This document shows, piece by piece, positions 1 to 6,182 of a stretch of DNA of 6,415 nucleotides (position 1 is its first letter; every line of letters starts with the position of its first letter). The translations under genes and the position numbers were made by a program. Source of the stretch: Actinomycetes bacterium. GTDB taxonomy: Bacteria; Actinomycetota; Actinomycetes; Mycobacteriales; Micromonosporaceae. The DNA is taken from contig JAEZGP010000329.1 of the NCBI GenBank assembly GCA_023437285.1, forward strand, positions 1 to 6,415, written 5' to 3'. The notes beneath the pieces are model-generated. The model ran no database searches and had not been told where the DNA came from. It worked only from the letters and a program-made list of their open reading frames with translations.

Positions 1-545
1 CCTGGGGTCGGGTCGTCGCGGTCCTGGACGACAGCTACTCCGCGGCCGGCTCCGGCACGAAGCGCCGCCGGCCGCTCGCGGTCGCCCTGGCCACCCACTA
101 CCTGCTGGAGGCGCTGGCCACCCAGTACGAGGGCCTGTGGCTCAACCACCGCGGCGATCCGCTGCTGGTGCATCCGCTCGGCGCCACCGGGCTGGGCGAG
201 CGCGTCCTCGACGGCCTTGAGCGCCGCCCCGACCGGCTCGTCATCGTCTCCGACGGGTGGGACAACGCCCCGCCCGGCCAGGCCGCCGAGGTGCTGCGCG
301 TGTGGGCCGCGCGCCTCGACCCCGCCGGGGCCACGGCCGTGGTGCACCTCAACCCGGTCTACGACGCCGACATCTTCGACGTACGCCGCCTCGCGCCGGG
401 AGTGGCCACCGTCGGCATCCGCGACGCCGAGGACGCCGCCGCCCTGGTCGAGCTGGCCCGCTTCGCCACCGGCGGGGCGAGCTTCGACGAGCTGCGCCGC
501 CACCTGGCCGACCGCGTCGACCGTTTCCTCAGCGAGGCAGCATGA
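1..545 (+). CDS. von Willebrand factor A-like protein, C-terminal part (5' end outside window)
   Basis: The first complete codon is at base 3; 180 residues are visible before the TGA at 543-545. The fragment opens with a hydrophobic strand ending in DDSYS (bases 27-41), which fits the DxSxS signature of the metal-ion-dependent adhesion site (MIDAS) of vWA domains. A candidate for the second MIDAS element is the Thr at 186-188 (ATGLGE), and a strand ending in SDGWDN (Asp at 252-254) fits the third. All metal ligands of a working vWA domain therefore seem present. Family members act as metal-dependent protein-binding modules, often beside AAA/MoxR ATPases or inside Ro60/TROVE RNA-binding proteins; whether this is such a protein depends on the missing N-terminus. 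No signal peptide or membrane segment is visible in this part, so it is probably cytoplasmic. It overlaps the next gene by ATGA, implying translational coupling. The vWA call is fairly secure; the role is unknown. Confidence 0.72.
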   Translation, partial: WGRVVAVLDDSYSAAGSGTKRRRPLAVALATHYLLEALATQYEGLWLNHRGDPLLVHPLGATGLGERVLDGLERRPDRLVIVSDGWDNAPPGQAAEVLRVWAARLDPAGATAVVHLNPVYDADIFDVRRLAPGVATVGIRDAEDAAALVELARFATGGASFDELRRHLADRVDRFLSEAA

Positions 546-1735
546 CCAACGGCCCCACGACCAACGGCTCGACGACCAACGGCATCGCGCTCACCGGGCT
601 GACCACCGGCCCGGCCCAGACCTGGGGCGCCGTGCGGCTCGTCCCGCTGCTGCGGGCCGAGCCCATCGTCGACCTTCGCCTGCACGCCCGACTGTACGAG
701 CCCGACGCGCTGTCGATCGTTCAGACCGCGCCGCGCACGGCGTACTTCTCCTACATCCCGCACGGGTTCGTGGCCACCTGGACCACGGACGCGACCCCCG
801 CCGCCGCCTACGGCACCCAGCTGCGGGATCCGGCCGACGCGGAGCCGCCCGCCGGGATCCGGCTGGCGTTTCGCCGCCGCATGGCCCGCCGCGAGGACAA
901 GCAGCGGCTGCGGTTCCTGCCGCTGCACCTGGCCATGGAGGGCTACCTGGCGCTGCACTTCGGCGGCCCCACGATCGCCTGGGAGGAGTGGACCCGCCAG
1001 GCCGTCACCCGCGGCCTGTCGCCCCGGGCCGAGTCCAGCTACAGCGGCGCGGCGATCGCCGGCCTCGACGACGCCCTGCGTACCTTCGAGATCTACCCCG
1101 ACCAGTGCGGCATGGTGCTCTACGTCGCCGACGCCCTCGCCGCCGCGTTCGTCGTCCCCCACCCCGACGACTACCGGGCCCTGCACCCCACCCTGTTGCA
1201 GGACTTCTACGGCGAACTGCTGTACCAGTACGCCCACCTGTACCCGGCCGTGCCCGCCTTCACCGCCCGCCTCGACGAGACCGGCGTCGACAGCGTCGCG
1301 GACCTGCGCGCACAGCTCGCCCGCACGCGTGCCGACTGGGCGGCGTTCCACGCCGTGATGGCCGGCGGGCTGCTCGCCGCCGAGCACCTGGCCGTCACGC
1401 CGGTGCAACGGATGGGCCGGTTCACCCTGTCACGGTTCCTGCCCGCCTTCAACCCCGACGGGGAGAACCACATCGGCGAGACGATCACCGACGACGCCGG
1501 TCGGCTCGCGTACCTCAAGACGTTCCGGCTGTCGGCGGCCCAGGCGCGGCGCGGGTACCTGCTGTCCCAGCTCGCGGCGAACGACTGGGATCTGGACGCG
1601 ACCGCTGCGGCCCTCGGCACCGACCGGGACGGGCTGACGACGCGCCTGGACCGCAGCGGGTTCGGTCACCTGCTGCGGCCCGACATCATCGACGCCTCCC
1701 GCAACCGCGCGCGCAAGCAACGGGCGGCCCGTTGA
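542..1735 (+). CDS. Uncharacterised 397-residue protein with C-terminal Fis-like HTH, coupled to the vWA gene
   Basis: I chose the ATG at 542 because it forms an ATGA overlap with the upstream stop and has GAGG at 534-537. The frame stays open upstream to base 257, but only inside the vWA gene. The N-terminus is a flexible Thr/Asn/Gly stretch, followed from about residue 27 by a compact globular region starting TWGAVRLVPLL. That region runs to about residue 290 without membrane segments or a recognised catalytic motif; conserved-looking patches are EDKQRLRFLPLHLAMEGYLA (119-138), EIYPDQCGMVLYVADALAA (183-201) and AFNPDGENHIGE (302-313). Residues about 336-378 resemble the Fis-type helix-turn-helix found at the end of NtrC-family proteins (RGYLLSQLAANDWDLDATAA). 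The opening strand faintly recalls the ARPP domains described beside ADP-ribosylglycohydrolase genes, but this is from memory and weak. Its job is probably shared with the vWA partner. It could bind DNA or RNA; nothing shown here proves either. Confidence 0.75.
   Translation: MTNGPTTNGSTTNGIALTGLTTGPAQTWGAVRLVPLLRAEPIVDLRLHARLYEPDALSIVQTAPRTAYFSYIPHGFVATWTTDATPAAAYGTQLRDPADAEPPAGIRLAFRRRMARREDKQRLRFLPLHLAMEGYLALHFGGPTIAWEEWTRQAVTRGLSPRAESSYSGAAIAGLDDALRTFEIYPDQCGMVLYVADALAAAFVVPHPDDYRALHPTLLQDFYGELLYQYAHLYPAVPAFTARLDETGVDSVADLRAQLARTRADWAAFHAVMAGGLLAAEHLAVTPVQRMGRFTLSRFLPAFNPDGENHIGETITDDAGRLAYLKTFRLSAAQARRGYLLSQLAANDWDLDATAAALGTDRDGLTTRLDRSGFGHLLRPDIIDASRNRARKQRAAR
545..583 (+). repeat. Three in-frame copies of ACCAACGGC, 15-bp period
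   Basis: The 9-mer ACCAACGGC occurs at 545-553, 560-568 and 575-583, each separated by six bases, at the very start of the coding region. It encodes TNG three times and gives the protein a low-complexity Thr/Asn/Gly leader. Because the period is a multiple of three, gain or loss of a unit would lengthen or shorten the leader without breaking the frame. Confidence 0.7.
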
Positions 1736-1738
1736 CGC

Positions 1739-2308
1739 TCAGGGGTCGCGGCGCCGGACCGGGGTGAGTGGCGCGGGACGGAACAGGTCCACGATGTCGT
1801 CGAGCCGGGTGACGACCACGCCCACGACGACGGCGGTCACCGCCGCGACGGTCAGGCCGGCCGGCTCGACCCGTCCGGGGTCGCCGGGCCCGAGCACGAT
1901 CCCGATCGCGACGACCGCCAGCAGGACGGCGTTGCGGACCAGGTGCACGCCGCTCAGCGGGGTCGACGATCCGCCGAAGCACCGGCACGCCGTACGCGTC
2001 CCGCGCCGCAGCACGGCGCCGATGGCCACGGTGAACGCGACGAGCAGCAGCCCGGCGAGGGCCATCCCGGCGCGGGCCAGGACGGGCACGGCGACGAGGA
2101 CGACGACCGCCAGCTCCCCCAGGGCCACCACCGCAGCCACCACCTTGGCCCGGGCCGGCGCCACCCGTCGGGGCAGCACGGCCGCGAGCATCGTCGCGGT
2201 GGCCGTGGCGAACTCGGCGCGGGCGGACCGGCTGTGCAGCTTGCTGATCGCGGAGACGAGAAAGGTAAACCCGATCGCGACGCGGGCGGCAAGGGCCAGG
2301 TAATCCAC
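1739..2308 (-). CDS. MauE/DoxX-family integral membrane protein
   Basis: The protein has 189 residues if read from the GTG at 2306-2308. This start has GGGGAGG (2321-2315) six bases upstream, while the ATG 36 bp further out has no comparable site, so the GTG is preferred. The chain is almost all hydrophobic, with helices near residues 4-21, 54-74, 79-99, 122-141 and 149-167. A CRCFG motif (Cys108, Cys110) stands before a helix that opens VHLVRNAVLL; this Cys-x-Cys-Phe-Gly plus Arg-Asn pattern is typical of the methylamine-utilisation MauE family. MauE is linked to disulfide formation in periplasmic methylamine dehydrogenase, but no mau genes or thioredoxin-like partner lie in this window. Solitary actinobacterial members more likely act as general membrane thiol/quinone redox proteins (inference). 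It converges on the HTH gene with only 3 bp between the stop codons and no visible terminator there. Confidence 0.8.
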   Translation of the reverse strand: MDYLALAARVAIGFTFLVSAISKLHSRSARAEFATATATMLAAVLPRRVAPARAKVVAAVVALGELAVVVLVAVPVLARAGMALAGLLLVAFTVAIGAVLRRGTRTACRCFGGSSTPLSGVHLVRNAVLLAVVAIGIVLGPGDPGRVEPAGLTVAAVTAVVVGVVVTRLDDIVDLFRPAPLTPVRRRDP

Positions 2309-2314
2309 GAGGCG

Positions 2315-2321
2315 CCTCCCC
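2315..2321 (-). promoter_or_regulatory. Ribosome binding site that sets the MauE-like start
   Basis: Read on the minus strand this is GGGGAGG, six bases before the GTG at 2308. It is the main reason for shortening the gene from the ATG at 2344. Confidence 0.7.
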
Positions 2322-2436
2322 GGTCTGCGGCCACCCGGCCCCATCGAATGTCGGGCCGGCCGATACGCCGGAACCTATGCCGCCGGATCAACGGATGTCA
2401 ACGCGGTGAGCGCGCCGGCCGCGCAGATTGGCCCTG

Positions 2437-2466
2437 CGTACCGAATTCGGCGAGGAGTTCGGTACG
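2437..2466 (+). repeat. Spaced perfect 9-bp inverted repeat, possible operator
   Basis: CGTACCGAA (2437-2445) is exactly mirrored by TTCGGTACG (2458-2466) across a 12-bp spacer. The arm centres are 21 bp apart, about two helical turns, as expected for a dimeric regulator binding one face of DNA. The left arm also runs into its own 10-bp palindrome CCGAATTCGG (2441-2450), so a TTCGG-like half-site is present three times. It lies between the MauE-like gene and the nrd promoter and could serve either. The protein that would bind it is unknown. Confidence 0.5.
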
Positions 2467-2471
2467 TGACT

Positions 2472-2500
2472 GCCCTTGGCGTGGCCACCACGCCAAGGGC
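2472..2500 (+). repeat. Perfect 13-bp-stem palindrome with 3-base loop
   Basis: GCCCTTGGCGTGG (2472-2484) and CCACGCCAAGGGC (2488-2500) are exact reverse complements separated by CCA. As RNA this is a very stable hairpin on either strand. No T-run follows on either side, so it is not a classical intrinsic terminator, although actinobacterial terminators often lack one. It sits 19 bp before the first NrdR box and may insulate the nrd promoter from upstream transcription, stop antisense transcription entering the MauE-like gene, or be a protein-binding site. Confidence 0.55.
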
Positions 2501-2518
2501 CGCGACCGCGACACGCCG

Positions 2519-2534
2519 ACACATCATGTGGTGT
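2519..2534 (+). promoter_or_regulatory. NrdR box 1 (distal)
   Basis: ACACATCATGTGGTGT matches 12 of 16 positions of the known NrdR box pattern (acaCwAtATaTwGtgt), including both outer ACAC/GTGT arms. It lies 32 bp, three helical turns, from box 2, which is the spacing usual for NrdR pairs. NrdR is a zinc-finger/ATP-cone repressor of ribonucleotide reductase genes that senses adenine nucleotides. The site lies upstream of and touching the predicted -35. Confidence 0.7.
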
Positions 2535-2562
2535 TGTATTCGCGTTCTCGTGCCCATATATA
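2534..2562 (+). promoter_or_regulatory. Predicted nrdAB promoter (-35/-10)
   Basis: A TTGTAT -35 (2534-2539) and a TATATA -10 (2557-2562) are separated by 17 bp. This is unusually AT-rich for the surrounding DNA. Transcription would start near 2568-2571, right at the first stem of the riboswitch. The -10 is buried in NrdR box 2 and the -35 touches box 1, so bound NrdR would block RNA polymerase directly. The start site is predicted only. Confidence 0.6.
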
Positions 2563-2566
2563 GTGG
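2551..2566 (+). promoter_or_regulatory. NrdR box 2 (promoter-proximal)
   Basis: TGCCCATATATAGTGG contains the core CCATATATAG, which differs from the NrdR core CWATATATWG at one position. The wider sequence from 2551 to 2569 is an imperfect palindrome with GCCC/GGGC arms. A 16-bp gap separates it from box 1, keeping both sites on the same DNA face. It covers the predicted -10 element. Confidence 0.72.
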
Positions 2567-2570
2567 GCAT

Positions 2571-2757
2571 CGCAGCTGGTTCGACCGTCCCGTCCGGACG
2601 GTCGAGGCAAGAGGGAACCCGGTGTGAGTCCGGGACTGCCCCGCAGCGGTGAGTGGGAACGACCGCCGTCAACGAAGCACTGGGTGCGAGCCTGGGAAGC
2701 GACGGCCAGTAGGCGACCGTGAGGTCGGGCCCGCGAGTCCGAAGACCTGCCAGCGCG
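2571..2757 (+). promoter_or_regulatory. Cobalamin (B12) riboswitch in the nrdAB leader
   Basis: The conserved aptamer elements appear in the right order. A closing stem pairs CGC/GCTGG (2571-2579, bulged A2574) with CCAGC/GCG (2750-2757). A 9-bp hairpin TCGACCGTC/GACGGTCGA spans 2581-2605. The B12-box core at 2610-2653 contains AGAGGGAA, the stem CCCGG (2618-2622)/CCGGG (2630-2634) around GGTGTGAGTCC, and then CTGCCCCGCAGCGGTGAG. Next come GCACTG and CTGGGAAGCG in the peripheral arm (about 2678-2702) and finally AGTCCGAAGACCTGCC (2736-2751). These match the general cobalamin riboswitch consensus closely. Adenosylcobalamin binding is expected to lower nrdA expression. Control of the nrdABS operon by such a riboswitch is established in Streptomyces coelicolor. 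Confidence 0.93.
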
Positions 2758-2884
2758 TCGCGTGCCGTCCGGTGCGCGGCGGTCGGCGGCCGCGCGGGAC
2801 GGCCGACGCCATCAGCCGACGCGGCGTGCCGCGATCGGCGGCGTCCTCCCGCGCACTGACGACCCCTGAACCGAGGAGGGGACG
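2758..2884 (+). promoter_or_regulatory. Riboswitch expression platform with competing hairpins
   Basis: This stretch holds no gene. Just after the aptamer a hairpin pairs 2760-2766 with 2771-2777 around the loop GTCC. GTCGGC (2782-2787) can pair with either of two copies of GCCGAC (2802-2807 or 2815-2820). The second copy also forms one side of a stronger 10-bp stem, 2815-2824 with 2829-2839 (one bulged A, loop CGTG). CGTCCTC (2842-2848) can pair with 2878-2884 and cover the end of the ribosome binding site, but 2840-2845 can instead pair with 2805-2810. These options exclude one another, as expected of a switch. No U-run follows the stem at 2839, so translation block or Rho-type termination is as likely as intrinsic termination. 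Confidence 0.5.
2873..2880 (+). promoter_or_regulatory. nrdA ribosome binding site
   Basis: GAGGAGGG ends four bases before the ATG at 2885 and fixes that start. CCTCC at 2845-2849 is perfectly complementary to its GGAGG core (2875-2879), so it could be masked in the leader RNA. Confidence 0.85.
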
Positions 2885-5179
2885 ATGCGGGTACACAAGC
2901 GCAACGGCGACGCCGAGCCGGTGGACGTCAACAAGATTGTCGTGGCGGTGCGGCGCTGGGCCGACGACCTCGACGAGGTCGATCCGCTACGGGTCGCGAC
3001 GAAGACGATCAGCGGCCTGTACGACGGCGCGACGACCGCCGAGCTGGACAAGCTGTCGATCCAGACGGCGGCGGACCTCATCGGCGAGGAGCCGCAGTAC
3101 TCGAAGCTGGCCGCGCGGCTGCTGGCCGCGTACGTGGCCAAGGAGGTGCGCGGGCAGGGCGTCGCGAGCTTCAGCCAGTCGATCCGTTATGCCCACGACC
3201 AGGGGCTGATCGGCGACGCGACGGCCGCGTTCGTGGCCGGCAACGCCCGCGAACTCGACGACGCCGTCGACCCGGACGGCGACCTGCGCTTCGAGTACTT
3301 CGGGCTGCGTACGGTCGCCGACCGGTACCTACTGCGCCACCCGACCACCCGGCAGACCGTGGAGACCCCGCAGTACTGGCTGCTGCGCGTGGCCTGCGGC
3401 CTGTCGCGGACCCCGACCGAGGCGATCGGCTTCTACCGCCTGATGTCGTCGCTGGCCTACCTGCCCAGCTCGCCGACGCTGTTCAACTCCGGCACCCGGC
3501 ACACCCAGATGTCGTCGTGCTTCCTGGTCGACTCGCCGCGCGACGAACTGGACTCGATCTACGAGCGCTACCACCAGGTGGCGAAGCTGTCGAAGTTCTC
3601 CGGCGGCATCGGCATCTCGTGGTCGCGGGTACGCGGCCGGGGTGCCCTGATCCGCGGCACGAACGGCCGCTCCAACGGCATTGTGCCGTTCCTCAAGACG
3701 CTCGACGCGGGCGTGGCCGCCGTCAACCAGGGCGGCCGGCGCAAGGGCGCGGCCTGCGTCTACCTCGAACCGTGGCACCCCGACATCGAGGAGTTCCTCG
3801 AATTGCGCGACAACACCGGCGAGGAGGCGCGGCGTACCCACAACCTGAACCTCGCCAACTGGATCCCGGACGAGTTCATGCGCCGCGTCGAGGCCGACGA
3901 GGACTGGTCGCTGGTCGACCCGTCGGACGCCCCAGAGCTGCCGGACCTGTGGGGCGAGGAGTTCGAGCAGGCGTACCGGGTGGCGGAGAAGAAGGCCGTC
4001 CGGACGGTGAAGGCCCGCGACCTGTACGGGAAGATGATGCGCACCCTGGCGCAGACCGGCAACGGCTGGATGACGTTCAAGGACGCCGCCAACCGGCTGT
4101 CCAACCAGACGGGCATGCCCGGCAACACGATCCACCTGTCGAACCTGTGCACCGAGATCCTCGAGGTGAGCAGCGACGACGAGACGGCGGTGTGCAACCT
4201 CGGCTCGATCAACCTCGGCGCGCACGTCACGGCCGACGGCGTCGACTGGGCCGCGCTGCGGGCCACGGTTCGCACGGCCGTGGTGTTCCTCGACCGGGTC
4301 ATCGACCTCAACTTCTACCCCTCGGCGCAGGCGGCCGCGTCGAACCCCCGGTGGCGGCCGGTCGGGCTCGGGCTGATGGGCCTGCAGGACGCGTTCTTCA
4401 CCCTCCGGCTGCCGTTCGACTCCGAGGCGGCGCGGGAGCTTTCCACGCGCGTACAGGAAGAGGTCTTTCTGACCGCGTTGGAGACCTCGACCGAACTGGC
4501 CGAGCGGCACGGTCCGCACCCCGCCTATGACCAGACCCGGGCGGCGCGCGGGCAGCTGCACCCGGACCTGTGGGGTGCGCAACCGTCGCAACACACGCGG
4601 TGGGCGACGCTGCGCGAGCGGGTCGCGCGGCACGGGCTGCGCAACTCCCTGCTCGTCGCCATCGCGCCGACGGCGACGATCGCGTCGATCGCGGGCTGCT
4701 ACGAGTGCGTCGAGCCCCAGGTGTCGAACCTGTTCAAGCGCGAGACCATGTCCGGGGAATTCCTTCAAATCAACACCTATCTGGTACGGGAGCTGACGGC
4801 GCGCGGCCGGTGGACGCCGCAGGTGCGCGACCAGATCAAGCGGGCCGAGGGCTCGGTGCAGCACGTCGCCGACCTCCCGGCCGACGTGCGGGAGCTGTTC
4901 CGCACCGCCTGGGAGCTGCCCCAGCGCGCGCAGATCGACCTGGCCGCCGCGCGGGCGCCGTACGTCGACCAGTCGCAGTCGCTGAACCTGTTCCTGAGCG
5001 CGCCGACCATCGGCAAGCTGTCCTCGATGTACCTCTACGCCTGGAAGGCCGGGCTGAAAACGACGTACTACCTGCGTTCGCGGCCCGCGACGCGCATCCA
5101 GCAGGCCACGGTCGCGCTCACCGGCGACGCCGAGGCGTGCTCCCTGGAGAACCCCGAGTCCTGCGAGGCGTGCCAATGA
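2885..5179 (+). CDS. nrdA: Class Ia ribonucleoside-diphosphate reductase, large (alpha) subunit
   Basis: The 764-residue product matches the usual NrdA length (about 760). It reduces ribonucleoside diphosphates to deoxyribonucleotides in the cytoplasm as a complex with NrdB. Residues 1 to about 90 form an ATP-cone (VHKRNGDAEPVDVNKI), the overall-activity site where dATP inhibits. The barrel core follows. Cys212 (SSCFLV) and Cys437 (CNLGSINL) are the redox pair; NLCTE supplies Asn420, thiyl-radical Cys422 and Glu424; Tyr728-Tyr729 are the radical-transfer pair. The tail CSLENPESCEACQ supplies the mobile cysteines (760 and 763) that pass electrons from thioredoxin or glutaredoxin. This tail is closer to that of eukaryotic RRM1 than to that of E. 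coli NrdA. No nrdH or nrdI is nearby, which argues against class Ib. The start is fixed by a strong ribosome binding site. It is controlled by the NrdR boxes and B12 riboswitch upstream and overlaps nrdB by ATGA. All key residues are intact. Confidence 0.97.
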   Translation: MRVHKRNGDAEPVDVNKIVVAVRRWADDLDEVDPLRVATKTISGLYDGATTAELDKLSIQTAADLIGEEPQYSKLAARLLAAYVAKEVRGQGVASFSQSIRYAHDQGLIGDATAAFVAGNARELDDAVDPDGDLRFEYFGLRTVADRYLLRHPTTRQTVETPQYWLLRVACGLSRTPTEAIGFYRLMSSLAYLPSSPTLFNSGTRHTQMSSCFLVDSPRDELDSIYERYHQVAKLSKFSGGIGISWSRVRGRGALIRGTNGRSNGIVPFLKTLDAGVAAVNQGGRRKGAACVYLEPWHPDIEEFLELRDNTGEEARRTHNLNLANWIPDEFMRRVEADEDWSLVDPSDAPELPDLWGEEFEQAYRVAEKKAVRTVKARDLYGKMMRTLAQTGNGWMTFKDAANRLSNQTGMPGNTIHLSNLCTEILEVSSDDETAVCNLGSINLGAHVTADGVDWAALRATVRTAVVFLDRVIDLNFYPSAQAAASNPRWRPVGLGLMGLQDAFFTLRLPFDSEAARELSTRVQEEVFLTALETSTELAERHGPHPAYDQTRAARGQLHPDLWGAQPSQHTRWATLRERVARHGLRNSLLVAIAPTATIASIAGCYECVEPQVSNLFKRETMSGEFLQINTYLVRELTARGRWTPQVRDQIKRAEGSVQHVADLPADVRELFRTAWELPQRAQIDLAAARAPYVDQSQSLNLFLSAPTIGKLSSMYLYAWKAGLKTTYYLRSRPATRIQQATVALTGDAEACSLENPESCEACQ

Positions 5180-6174
5180 CCCTGCTGGAACCCGGCATGG
5201 ACCTGACACTGCGGCCCATGCGCTACCCGCACTTCTTCGACCGGTTCAAAGACGCGATCCGCAACACGTGGACCGTCGAGGAGGTCGACCTGCACGCCGA
5301 CCTCGCCGACCTGGGCCGGCTGTCGCCGGCGGAGCGGCACCTGGTCAGCCGGCTGGTCGCGTTCTTCGCCACCGGCGACACGATCGTCGCCAACAACCTC
5401 GTGCTCAACCTCTACCAGCACGTCAACTCACCGGAGGGCCGGCTCTACCTGTCGCGGCAGCTGTTCGAGGAGGCCGTGCACGTCCAGTTCTACCTGAACC
5501 TGCTCGACACGTACGTGCCCGACGAGGCGGAGCGGTTCGCGGCGTTCGCGGCCGTGGAGAACATCCCGTCGATCGCCCGCAAGGCCGAGTTCTGCTTCCG
5601 GTGGATCGACTCCATCTTCGAGCTGCGCGAGCTGCGTACCCGCGCCGACCGGCGGGCGTTCCTGCTCAACCTGATCTGCTTCGCCGCGTGCATCGAGGGC
5701 CTGTTCTTCTACGGCGCCTTCGCCTACGTGTACTACCTGCGCTCGCGCGGCCTGCTGCACGGGCTCGCGTCGGGCACCAACTGGGTGTTCCGCGACGAGT
5801 CGATGCACATGGCGTTCGCGTTCGACGTGATCGACACGGTACGGGCTGAGGAGCCGGACCTGTTCGACGCCGAACTGGAGCAGCAGGTCGGCGACATGCT
5901 GGCCGAGGCCGTCGAGTGCGAGGTGCAGTTCGCCGCCGACCTGCTGGAGCAGGGCGTGTCGGGCCTGTCGCTGGCCGACATGCGCGAATACCTGCAGCAC
6001 GTCGCCGACCGGCGGCTGGCCGCGCTCGGCATCGCGGCCCGCTACGGCTCGCGCAACCCGTTCGCGTTCATGGAGTTGCAGGACGTACAGGAGCTGGCCA
6101 ACTTCTTCGAGCGGCGCGTGTCCGCCTACCAGGTCGGGGTCACCGGCAGCGTCCGCTTCGACGACGACTTCTAA
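5176..6174 (+). CDS. nrdB: Class Ia ribonucleoside-diphosphate reductase, small (beta) subunit
   Basis: The product is 332 residues, within the normal NrdB range. This ferritin-like helical protein holds the metal cofactor and tyrosyl radical that start catalysis in NrdA. The ligands can be read by family spacing: Asp68 (ATGDTI), Glu99 and His102 with radical Tyr106 (EAVHVQFY), Glu174 (CIEGLFF), and Glu208 with His211 (DESMHM). Trp32 (NTWTVEEVD) fits the conserved tryptophan near the cluster. The radical tyrosine is present, so this is not a tyrosine-less class Ic type. The C-terminal tail RFDDDF is acidic and ends in Phe, as expected for the peptide that docks in NrdA. The ATG lies inside the nrdA stop (ATGA) with GAGG at 5165-5168, giving coupled, near-equal synthesis. 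The metal (Fe or Mn) cannot be read from sequence. Confidence 0.97.
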   Translation: MTLLEPGMDLTLRPMRYPHFFDRFKDAIRNTWTVEEVDLHADLADLGRLSPAERHLVSRLVAFFATGDTIVANNLVLNLYQHVNSPEGRLYLSRQLFEEAVHVQFYLNLLDTYVPDEAERFAAFAAVENIPSIARKAEFCFRWIDSIFELRELRTRADRRAFLLNLICFAACIEGLFFYGAFAYVYYLRSRGLLHGLASGTNWVFRDESMHMAFAFDVIDTVRAEEPDLFDAELEQQVGDMLAEAVECEVQFAADLLEQGVSGLSLADMREYLQHVADRRLAALGIAARYGSRNPFAFMELQDVQELANFFERRVSAYQVGVTGSVRFDDDF

Positions 6175-6182
6175 CGGGGGGG

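Noticed and set aside
217..1767. Long plus-strand open frame of 516 codons across the vWA and HTH genes
   Set aside because: It is rich in Arg/Pro/Ala with no motif. It overlaps two better genes joined by an ATGA overlap, so it is a shadow frame of high-GC DNA.
2308..2344. ATG at 2344 as start of the MauE-like gene
   Set aside because: The extra residues are Gly/Arg-rich and no ribosome binding site precedes this ATG, whereas the GTG at 2308 has GGGGAGG at ideal spacing.
1943..2563. 206-codon plus-strand open frame over the MauE-like gene and the nrd promoter
   Set aside because: It runs antisense to a clear membrane protein gene and through the palindromes and NrdR boxes, and has low-complexity composition.
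2406..2627. 73-codon open frame running through the nrd promoter into the riboswitch
   Set aside because: It crosses the inverted repeats, NrdR boxes and aptamer. No ribosome binding site or recognisable protein pattern was seen.
2649..3209. Open frame starting inside the riboswitch and overlapping nrdA
   Set aside because: It lies out of frame with nrdA and its product is Arg/Ser-rich without motif. The nrdA frame explains the DNA from 2885 on.
3329..5209. 626-codon minus-strand open frame opposite nrdA
   Set aside because: It is fully antisense to a gene with every catalytic residue identified. Its composition (Arg, Gly, Val, Leu, Gln) is typical of GC-rich antisense frames.
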